Shown one piece after another: positions 6,384-11,621 of a stretch of 11,621 nt of DNA (position 1 is its first letter; every line of letters starts with the position of its first letter). Source of the stretch: Flavobacteriales bacterium. GTDB lineage: Bacteria > Bacteroidota > Bacteroidia > Flavobacteriales > Crocinitomicaceae. Both the position numbers and the translations under genes were made by a program. The notes below the pieces were generated by a model, which worked only from the letters and a program-made list of their open reading frames with translations, searched no databases and had not been told where the DNA came from. The stretch is from assembly GCA_947375085.1 (NCBI GenBank), contig CANCEQ010000089.1, forward strand, positions 1-11,621, written 5' to 3'.

Positions 6384-7301
6384 ATGCAAATTTCAAAAAC
6401 AATAAAGGCTCATTTAGCACTTTTTATGGTGAATGTATTATATGGTGCAAGTCATATTGTTGCGAAAGGGATTATGCCTGTACATTTAACTCCTAGTGTA
6501 TTTATTTTTTTCCGTGCTGCAGGAGCTACTTTGCTTTTTTGGTTGACTTCCTTCTTTTTTGTTCGAGAAAAAATTGATAAAAAAGACTACGTTTTGTTAG
6601 CTGTTTGCGGATTGTTTGGTGTTACTATTAATCAATTGTTTTTCTTCCACGGATTGAATTTATCTTCTTCTATTAATTCGGGAATTATAATGACGGTCAA
6701 CCCGATTTTGGTGGTGATTTTATCGTTTATTATTCTGAAAGAAAGTATTACAAAACTCAAAGTGATTGGAATATTATTGGGAGGAACAGGAGCCGTTTTA
6801 CTTACATTGGCTGGAGGTTCTGGAAAAGGCGATTCAATGTTGGGCGACTTTTTCCTATTCATCAATGCCTTTAGTTATGCGATTTATTTAGTGATTGCAA
6901 AACCGTTAATGGTTAAATATCAACCGCTTACTGTAATTACTTACGTGTTTACATTTGGATTGTTTTTCATATTGCTTTACCCTCCAACATTAACCGAATT
7001 TTTCGCTACAAAGTACAATACGTTTACACCTGAAATTACAGCCAAAGTAATCTATGTAATTGTCGGAGTGACTTTCTTCACTTACCTACTAACAATGTAT
7101 GGATTGAAATATTTGTCACCTGCTATTTCTAGTTCGTACATTTATTTACAACCTGTTTTAGTCGTCATTTTTGCGTTTGTATTAAGTGCAATTGGTTTTG
7201 CAGATGATTATACCAATACCATCACACTTCCCAAAATTGGGTATATGCTCTTAATTTTTACAGGTGTTTATACGATTTCCAAAACGAAGAAGAGTAGTTG
7301 A
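6384..7301 (+). CDS. EamA/DMT-family permease (10-helix transporter)
   Basis: This 305-residue integral membrane protein has two EamA halves, at about 10-141 and 154-297, each of five helices. Typical family features are visible. The first helix is LALFMVNVLYGASHIVAK. The first half closes with TVNPILVVILSFIILKESIT and GILLGGTGAVLL. The second half repeats the pattern with LSPAISSSYIYLQPVLVVIFAFVL and YMLLIFTGVYTISKTKK. DMT proteins export or import small metabolites such as amino acids or nucleotides; the substrate cannot be read from sequence. It is transcribed alone, divergent from the higBA block, from the -7 box at 6339-6346. It ends with a basic cytoplasmic tail. The decayed ATPase fragment on the other strand begins 19 bases after its stop. 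Confidence 0.92.
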   Translation: MQISKTIKAHLALFMVNVLYGASHIVAKGIMPVHLTPSVFIFFRAAGATLLFWLTSFFFVREKIDKKDYVLLAVCGLFGVTINQLFFFHGLNLSSSINSGIIMTVNPILVVILSFIILKESITKLKVIGILLGGTGAVLLTLAGGSGKGDSMLGDFFLFINAFSYAIYLVIAKPLMVKYQPLTVITYVFTFGLFFILLYPPTLTEFFATKYNTFTPEITAKVIYVIVGVTFFTYLLTMYGLKYLSPAISSSYIYLQPVLVVIFAFVLSAIGFADDYTNTITLPKIGYMLLIFTGVYTISKTKKSS

Positions 7302-7320
7302 TTTCGGTCAATACAAAATT

Positions 7321-7571
7321 TCAATTGGTATATTTATGTACTTCATCTACAAACAAATGTTCTCCACTTTTGTTTACAGAGTCTTCTACTAAAATACTTA
7401 ACTTATTATCTGAAAAATACAGATTGTCTAATGAAATATACAATGCTTTTGGGGACATACCATAGTTTTTCCTAAGCTTCTTGCATCTTTTATAACAAGT
7501 AAACGCTACTCCCAAGGAAGTTTATTTAATAAATACCTTTGAAATCCGATCTCGGTTTGTGTAATGATGGA
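7321..7571 (-). pseudogene. Decayed fragment of an AAA+ ATPase (COG1373/DUF4143-type)
   Basis: On the minus strand, one frame (7571 to about 7464) reads FQRYLLNKLPWE, then an in-frame TAG (7506-7508), then RLLVIKDARSLGKT, an eroded Walker A P-loop (GARxxGKT in relatives). A second frame then takes over with SPKALYISLDNLYFSDNKLS and GEHLFVDEVHKYTN, the Walker B segment of the same family (DEVHKYPNW). It stops with TGA (7321-7323) exactly where the family has Trp. The stretch between GKT and the YISLDN strand appears shortened and out of frame, and everything after Walker B, including the DUF4143 part, is missing. Nonsense, frameshift and truncation together mean it is not functional. The 64-residue frame 7321-7515 has only a TTG start and is a remnant. 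Family assignment is from remembered motifs. Confidence 0.75.
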
Positions 7572-7737
7572 TTATTTTATTTTGAGGTGCTAGCATTGTT
7601 AAATTTATATTGCTTTATGATATATCGGAATTATATTTATAATAATTTATTTGAAGCATATTTATTATTAATGAATATGTATTATGTGATTGATTTGATA
7701 TTCAGAAATGTAAATTAATAGCCATTCATTTAAAATG

Positions 7738-7757
7738 CCTCCAGCTTTAGCTGGAGG
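7738..7757. repeat. Perfect hairpin CCTCCAGC-TTTA-GCTGGAGG (REP-like)
   Basis: Two 8-base arms pair perfectly around a TTTA loop. It is much more GC-rich than its surroundings. Similar CCAGCTnnAGCTGG hairpins recur in Flavobacteriia intergenic DNA, in some cases associated with IS200-like REP transposases. That family link is from memory; no transposase is present here. Confidence 0.7.
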
Positions 7758-7774
7758 TAATAAAAAATCAAATG

Positions 7775-7873
7775 AATCGGCTTTAGCCAAAATAATAGTT
7801 ACTATCATTTTATTTTAAGAATAGAATTCTCTAGTTTTAATTTAGCATCTATAGGTTTTGGCTAAAGCCGATT
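7775..7873. repeat. 18-bp perfect inverted repeat around a 63-base spacer
   Basis: AATCGGCTTTAGCCAAAA (7775-7792) and its exact reverse complement (7856-7873) flank 63 bases of AT-rich sequence. Each arm also contains its own short GGCTnnAGCC palindrome. It looks like a paired REP unit or the ends of a tiny mobile element; the 63-base interior contains no gene. Confidence 0.7.
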
Positions 7874-7893
7874 TGAATTGAAATATTATATTT

Positions 7894-7914
7894 GAATGGG
7901 CTGAAGCCACATTC
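7894..7914. repeat. Third REP-like hairpin (GAATGGGC-TGAA-GCC-A-CATTC)
   Basis: GAATGGGC and GCCACATTC pair with one bulged A around TGAA. The GGCTGAAGCC core is a variant of the GGCTTTAGCC and GGCTAAAGCC cores just upstream, so the three hairpins look related. Confidence 0.55.
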
Positions 7915-8019
7915 CAATTCGATCCTCACAATATGTATTAATAATATTATAGGAGATAAATAAATCTTGATAATTATGAAAATTAAATAAAATTCTATTG
8001 ATAATTTTGTAGTTGATTT

Positions 8020-9120
8020 TCAAAGATTTATCAGCTCATAATTTGTACTTCTCCCACCTTCCGATTCTTGTTGTAAAATTCCTTTATCTATTAAATCTTT
8101 AATATCCCTTAAAGCCGTATCGGCAGAACATTTGGTCATTTTAGCCCATTTTGATGTTTTTAGTTTTCCTTCAAAATCGTAGAGTAATTTATTGATAATG
8201 AATCGTTGTCTTTCGTTGATAGGTGTTTTTTCGTGTTTATTCCAAAATGTTGCTTTTTGTAGAATTTTTTGCATTGAAAGTTCGGTTTCCAATAATGCTT
8301 TTTTAAGACATTGTAAAAACCATTTTATCCATTCTGTTATATCACTTTCATTGTGTTGAACCTTTTGTAATACTTCGTAATACTTTTTTTTATCCAATAG
8401 TATTTGGTTCGACATACTATAAAAACGTTCAGTGCTTTTATCAGATCTCGCTAATAATAAATCAGAAATTGCTCGGGCGATTCTTCCATTTCCATCATCA
8501 AATGGGTGAATAATAATAAACCAAAAATGTGCTACAGCCGTTTTTAAAACCGGATCAAGTTCATTTTTTTCATCATTAAACCATTGTATGAATTTATCCA
8601 TTTCTGCTTTAACAATTGTTGGATTTGGTGCTTCAAAATGAATTTTTTCTTTTCCCATAGGTCCAGATACGACTTGCATTTCACCTGTTCTGTATTGTCC
8701 AACTTCTATTTTATACATTCCACTCCAGCCTGTCGGAAAAAGGGATGAATGCCACCCAAATAAACGTTCTTCTGTAAGTGGTTTATGGAAGTTTTGTGTT
8801 GCATCAAGCATCATTTCAACTACACCTTCAATATTTCTATCTGAACTTATTAAACCAGCGACATCGATACCTAACCGTCGAGCTATAGATGAACGAACTT
8901 GATCATAATTAAGAACTTCTCCTTCAATTTCGGAAGATTTAACAACATCAAGGGTAAGTGTCGTTAGTGATGCTTCTTCTTTCATCGAGAAACCTAATGA
9001 ATTCATTTGACCATTAATTTTTCCTTGTAGGTTTCTAACTTCCCCAAAAAGTAAATTTATATCCTCACTTTTCCAGGTAAAATTGGTCCAATTTTCAGAT
9101 TGATAAATGTACTTTGCCAT
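8020..9120 (-). CDS. Fic family protein (class II, self-inhibited) with N-terminal DUF4172-like domain and C-terminal winged helix
   Basis: This 366-residue protein opens with YIYQSENWTNFTWKSEDIN and QGKINGQMNSLGF, typical of the DUF4172 domain. The inhibitory helix follows with S62SEIEG67, matching (S/T)xxxE(G/N), whose Glu66 is expected to block ATP binding. The Fic core carries the catalytic H205PFDDGNGR213, preceded by the flap region (GQYRTGEMQVVSGP, 141-154). Residues from about 300 form a winged-helix-like tail (INERQRFIINKLL, SADTALRDIKDLIDKGIL) that may bind DNA or the protein's own promoter. Fic enzymes usually transfer AMP from ATP to hydroxyl groups of target proteins; target unknown. 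Length and motifs are intact. It is a single-gene unit between repeat-rich regions, and an unusual cluster of palindromes lies upstream of its start. Confidence 0.93.
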   Translation of the reverse strand: MAKYIYQSENWTNFTWKSEDINLLFGEVRNLQGKINGQMNSLGFSMKEEASLTTLTLDVVKSSEIEGEVLNYDQVRSSIARRLGIDVAGLISSDRNIEGVVEMMLDATQNFHKPLTEERLFGWHSSLFPTGWSGMYKIEVGQYRTGEMQVVSGPMGKEKIHFEAPNPTIVKAEMDKFIQWFNDEKNELDPVLKTAVAHFWFIIIHPFDDGNGRIARAISDLLLARSDKSTERFYSMSNQILLDKKKYYEVLQKVQHNESDITEWIKWFLQCLKKALLETELSMQKILQKATFWNKHEKTPINERQRFIINKLLYDFEGKLKTSKWAKMTKCSADTALRDIKDLIDKGILQQESEGGRSTNYELINL

Positions 9121-9135
9121 AATGATGTTATTCTA

Positions 9136-9179
9136 TGCGGTAAATATACGAATTATTCGCCGCAAATTTGCGGTAAATA
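9136..9179 (-). promoter_or_regulatory. Palindrome and direct-repeat cluster upstream of the Fic gene, putative operator
   Basis: Within 44 bases lie two direct copies of TGCGGTAAATA (9136-9146 and 9169-9179, 33 bases apart), a perfect 14-base palindrome CCGCAAATTTGCGG (9160-9173) and an 11-base palindrome CGAATTATTCG (9149-9159). The copies read TATTTACCGCA in the gene's direction. A one-mismatch -7 box (TATATTTA, 9141-9148) overlaps the nearer copy, 20 bases before the ATG. This is the layout of an autoregulated promoter, but the regulator is unknown. Confidence 0.45.
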
Positions 9180-9260
9180 AATAATTTTTTCACCGCGTTT
9201 GGATAAATAGATTTTCAATTATTTCAATTTTTTGAACGATTTGTTTGTAATATTTATTTG

Positions 9261-9300
9261 ATAATCATAGGATAGGGATTAATCCCTATCCTATGATTAT
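9261..9300. repeat. 40-base perfect palindrome
   Basis: ATAATCATAGGATAGGGATT is followed immediately by its exact reverse complement, with no loop. As RNA it would form a hairpin of up to 18-19 base pairs on either strand. The AGGGATTAATCCCT core resembles the TGGGATGAATCCCA core of the neighbouring repeats, so it is probably the first member of the same family. Confidence 0.85.
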
Positions 9301-9301
9301 G

Positions 9302-9360
9302 AATTGAAATTGTTATAAATTGTTATAAATGGTTATAATTTTAAAATTATAACGTCACAA
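9302..9360. repeat. Repeat type X, copy 1, with tandem 10-mers and a 22-base palindrome
   Basis: After AATTGAAAT come two exact copies of TGTTATAAAT (9311-9330) and a variant (9331-9340). The variant runs into a perfect palindrome with arms GTTATAATTTT (9332-9342) and AAAATTATAAC (9343-9353), ending AACGTCACAA. A shorter copy of the same unit recurs at 9710-9757. Confidence 0.75.
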
Positions 9361-9520
9361 ATCGATTGGGATGAATCCCAATCCTATTTTTTGATGTAAT
9401 CATCGCATTGTCAATTATCCATTCCCAATAATGAATTAATAAATTATTTCACTTCAAATTTAAAACGTCAAATTTCATTTGGGATGGAATTAATTCATGT
9501 GTTTATCAAAAATGCTATAA
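9361..9520. repeat. Repeat type Y, copy 1 (160 bases)
   Basis: Starts with the palindrome GATTGGGATGAATCCCAATC (9364-9383) followed by CTAT. It includes a 76-base stretch (9421-9496) identical to copy 2 and ends in GCTATAA. It also carries a half-kept palindrome, GGAATTAATTCA (9486-9497). Confidence 0.85.
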
Positions 9521-9675
9521 ATCGATTGGGATGAATCCCAATCCTATGTTTATTGATGTATTCACCGCATTATCAATTCCCAATAATGAATTAATAAATT
9601 ATTTCACTTCAAATTTAAAACGTCAAATTTCATTTGGGATGGAATTAATTCCTGTGTTTATCGAAAATACTATAA
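9521..9675. repeat. Repeat type Y, copy 2 (155 bases)
   Basis: Directly abuts copy 1. It starts with the same GATTGGGATGAATCCCAATC palindrome (9524-9543), shares 9576-9651 exactly with copy 1, and holds the intact 12-base palindrome GGAATTAATTCC (9641-9652). The copies differ mainly near 9545-9575, where copy 2 lacks a few bases. Confidence 0.85.
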
Positions 9676-9757
9676 ATCTATTGGGATGAATCCCCATCCT
9701 ATGTTTATCAATTGAAATTGTTATAAATGGTTTAATTTTAAAAATATAACGTCACAA
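9676..9757. repeat. Hybrid repeat: Y-type start joined to type X, copy 2
   Basis: A diverged palindrome (TATTGGGATGAATCCCCATC, 9679-9698) and CTATGTTTAT are joined at about 9709 to type X sequence (9710-9757). The X part has one TGTTATAAAT-like 10-mer fewer than copy 1 and a damaged 22-base palindrome. It ends in the same AACGTCACAA. Confidence 0.75.
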
Positions 9758-9831
9758 ATTGATTGGGATGAATCCCAATCCTATGTTTATTGATGTATTC
9801 ACCGCATTATCAATTATCAATTCCCCATTAT
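9758..9831. repeat. Repeat type Y, copy 3 (truncated or merged with the alpha-2-macroglobulin 3' end)
   Basis: Begins with GATTGGGATGAATCCCAATC (9761-9780), and 9761-9815 is identical to the start of copy 2. It then diverges into short repeats of TATCAATT before the stop codon of the gene ending at 9847. Confidence 0.8.
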
Positions 9832-9846
9832 CAATTTTAAAAAATC

Positions 9847-11621
9847 CTATTTCACCAAAAATTTAAACCCACCGCTATTTGCTCTGAAACTTGGGGCGTA
9901 CATACATTCTACTTCTGCAGCTCCAACACTAATTGTTCCTTTTCCTGAAGCAATTATCTCGTATTCAAATTGATGCGTTCCTTTTGGAAGGTAATCGATG
10001 AAAATTTCTGTGGATGCATCTTTATTCACTTGGTAATAACCGACAGAATTATAATGATAAGCTGACAATGCTTCTCTTGCTTCAAAACCGGAACCTTTTC
10101 CATCTTTCAGGTGAACAAATTCCATCGATTGGTTGCTCACGACTTTTAGTTTCACTTTTACAATCGTTCCAATTGGTAATATGCTAGAAGGTAAAATTTC
10201 TTCTTCGACTCCTTTGTTGGAGGTATAAAAATGGCGCTCTAAACGAATGTCGCCAGTAGATTTTTCAACTTTATCAATTAAGTCAGTATATTGAAGGTAA
10301 ATTGAACCGAAAACAGGGGATTCCGTTTGTGTTTCAACTGTAACTGTCGATTTACCGTTTGTTGCTTCTTTGCCTGTAAATTTAAAGTTGGATGCACTTT
10401 CTTTTTTCAATGTACCTAGATTCGTTCCATCTGCAAATTTCACTTTTACCACTTGTTGAAATTGATTTGTTTTGATACCCGAATTGATAAATAAAGACAT
10501 ACAAGCCAATGTTGTAGCACGAGTTGATTCCCACGAGTTGGTGCGTTTTTGTTGCATTAACCACAATTGCATTTGACGTACTTCTTTTTGTAATTCAGGA
10601 AAGTTTCCGAAGAATTGGATAAGGTAGGCTTGTGTTTCAATCGGTGCTTCATTCCAATTGTATCCTGCTTTGTTTTCATTCCAATACATACCTAAATCAG
10701 GTTTATTGATTGCTCTTTGTAAAAGTGATTTTTTAATTTTAGTAGCAAGTTCACTATTTCCAGCTTTTAGTGCGTATAAACCAGCAATGGCTTGTGTTTG
10801 TAAATTGAATTTTGTCCAGTTACGCATTAAACAAGCTTCGTAATAATTCGTCACATTTTTATCGAATTCATAACCTCCTGTTGAATACAACCATTGAATG
10901 TGTTGTGCTGAAAGGCCAACGTTATTTTTAATTTCTTCCGGTTTTAGATTATCGTAAAGTCTTTTATAATAAAGTTCTAAATATTTATCAGCTTCATCAA
11001 GAGCCGTTCGAATTGATTTCAAGTTAGGATTACTCGTTACATCTTGAAGCTCCCCTCTATCTTGTAACTCTCTTAATCCTGAAACAATGTATTGCGTTAT
11101 ATAAATATTTGCTTCTTTACCACCATACCAAGCCCAACCACCATCAGCGGTTTGTAGGTCTATCAATTTTTGTTTTGCATTTTCGATATTCGCCATTAAA
11201 TTATTTTTATCGAATAAGAAAGCTAATTTAGTACGTTGATCGGTTTCATTTTGTGCATCCATTACCCACGGAGTTTCGCTTAAAATGATGCTTTTTAAAT
11301 CAGGATTTTTCTCTAATTCAGAAAGAAATGCAGAAGGGTCAGTTGTTTTCCAAGATTCTATAATCGCTTGAAATTCAGGATGTGAATCCAGTATCGCTAG
11401 GACTGTTCTATTTGCATAATAACGAGAAAAAGTTTGTTCAGAACACTCATACGGAAATTCCATTAAATACGGTAAAGACATTAAGATTGTCCAAACAGGT
11501 TGTGTATGCATTTCCAACGAAATAGCCACTTTTTCAGCTGTTGCCGATAATTGATTGATTTTATCCAACGTAAATGTCTCTTCTCCAACTGTAGTTTTAG
11601 TGAATGATTTTGAGGTAGTTA
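9847..11621 (-). CDS. Alpha-2-macroglobulin family protein, C-terminal part (5' end outside window)
   Basis: The frame is open to the right edge, and TTG at 11568 is an internal Leu codon rather than a start: codons before it (TTSKSF, VGEETFTLDK) continue without a stop. At least 590 residues are present. The thioester-domain signature FPYECSEQTFSRYYANR (codons 11451-11401) keeps the CxEQ thioester (Cys at 11443-11445, Gln at 11434-11436). An alpha-alpha toroid follows, with GGWAWYGGKEANIYITQYIVSGL-type helices and QTQAIAGLYAL. The final macroglobulin-like and receptor-binding-like domain ends MYAPSFRAN. Bacterial members are thought to trap proteases in the periplasm or at the cell surface. 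The signal sequence and MG domains lie outside the window. The gene ends in a TAG beside the repeat array. Confidence 0.92.
   Translation of the reverse strand, partial: TTSKSFTKTTVGEETFTLDKINQLSATAEKVAISLEMHTQPVWTILMSLPYLMEFPYECSEQTFSRYYANRTVLAILDSHPEFQAIIESWKTTDPSAFLSELEKNPDLKSIILSETPWVMDAQNETDQRTKLAFLFDKNNLMANIENAKQKLIDLQTADGGWAWYGGKEANIYITQYIVSGLRELQDRGELQDVTSNPNLKSIRTALDEADKYLELYYKRLYDNLKPEEIKNNVGLSAQHIQWLYSTGGYEFDKNVTNYYEACLMRNWTKFNLQTQAIAGLYALKAGNSELATKIKKSLLQRAINKPDLGMYWNENKAGYNWNEAPIETQAYLIQFFGNFPELQKEVRQMQLWLMQQKRTNSWESTRATTLACMSLFINSGIKTNQFQQVVKVKFADGTNLGTLKKESASNFKFTGKEATNGKSTVTVETQTESPVFGSIYLQYTDLIDKVEKSTGDIRLERHFYTSNKGVEEEILPSSILPIGTIVKVKLKVVSNQSMEFVHLKDGKGSGFEAREALSAYHYNSVGYYQVNKDASTEIFIDYLPKGTHQFEYEIIASGKGTISVGAAEVECMYAPSFRANSGGFKFLVK

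Larger units (their letters stand above)
7572..8019. other. Intergenic region with REP-like palindromes
   Basis: No gene is supported in these 448 bases. The first 150 are plain AT-rich sequence that may include eroded N-terminal sequence of the ATPase remnant. Then come three palindromic elements (7738-7757, 7775-7873 and 7894-7914), and a final AT-rich 100 bases downstream of the Fic gene in which no T-tailed terminator was found. Confidence 0.6.
9121..9846. other. 726-base intergenic region, mostly repeats
   Basis: No protein gene is supported. The stretch contains the Fic upstream palindrome cluster (9136-9179) and about 80 bases of plain AT-rich sequence. A mosaic of two alternating repeat types (9261 to about 9831) then runs up to the end of the alpha-2-macroglobulin-like gene. 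Both flanking genes are on the minus strand, so this DNA may be transcribed as 3' trailer and 5' leader. Confidence 0.7.

Noticed and set aside
6632..6865. Minus-strand frame of 77 residues inside the EamA gene
   Set aside because: Antisense shadow of a conserved transporter.
7321..7515. Functional 64-residue protein
   Set aside because: Only a TTG start; sequence matches the middle of a much larger ATPase and lacks the P-loop in this frame, so it is scored as a remnant.
9261..9831. CRISPR array
   Set aside because: Repeats are 80-160 bases, contiguous, of two types and without unique spacers of even length; no cas genes nearby.
10382..10843. Two short frames (10382-10564 minus, 10658-10843 plus) inside the alpha-2-macroglobulin gene
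   Set aside because: Out-of-frame and antisense shadows of a clearly coding region.
9847..11568. TTG at 11568 as start of the alpha-2-macroglobulin-like gene
   Set aside because: The same frame stays open to the window edge and the family has long N-terminal domains, so the gene is partial.

Overview
The window is AT-rich and has the hallmarks of a Bacteroidota genome, most likely a flavobacterium-type organism. It encodes a secreted delta-60-repeat protein with a type IX secretion (T9SS) sorting tail. It also has Bacteroidota-style -7 boxes (TAnnTTTG) at suitable distances before two genes, few recognisable Shine-Dalgarno sequences, and intergenic palindromes of a kind common in Flavobacteriia. 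No rRNA, tRNA, integrase, intact transposase or CRISPR array was seen.

Left part (1-2470). The 3' end of an unidentified gene is followed by a translationally coupled plus-strand pair: an ArsC/Spx-like thioredoxin-fold protein and an eight-helix membrane protein of unknown function. Facing them on the minus strand are a GNAT acetyltransferase and a 61-residue two-helix membrane protein, probably co-transcribed. A strong 15-bp hairpin at 2388-2425 ends transcription from the next minus-strand gene.

Middle (2469-7301). A secreted seven-repeat protein, probably a seven-bladed propeller with a T9SS tail, has its own -7 box. Upstream of it is a tight minus-strand block: a HigB-type toxin, a HigA-type antitoxin and a group A FAD monooxygenase, with gaps of 5 and 3 bases. 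The monooxygenase carries an unusual N-terminal pair of DnaJ-like CxxCxGxG knuckles. An EamA-family transporter is divergent from this block and has a clear -7 box.

Right part (7302-11621) looks like accessory, rearranged DNA. It holds a decayed fragment of an AAA+ ATPase (Walker A and Walker B now in different frames), a cluster of REP-like palindromes, and a class II Fic protein with a palindrome-rich upstream region. A roughly 570-bp mosaic of two alternating repeat types follows, and then the C-terminal half of an alpha-2-macroglobulin-like protein that runs off the right edge. The last codons of that gene resemble part of the repeat unit.

The most interesting items are the toxin-antitoxin-monooxygenase block, the zinc-knuckle/flavoenzyme fusion, the decayed ATPase, and the structured repeat array between the alpha-2-macroglobulin and Fic genes.
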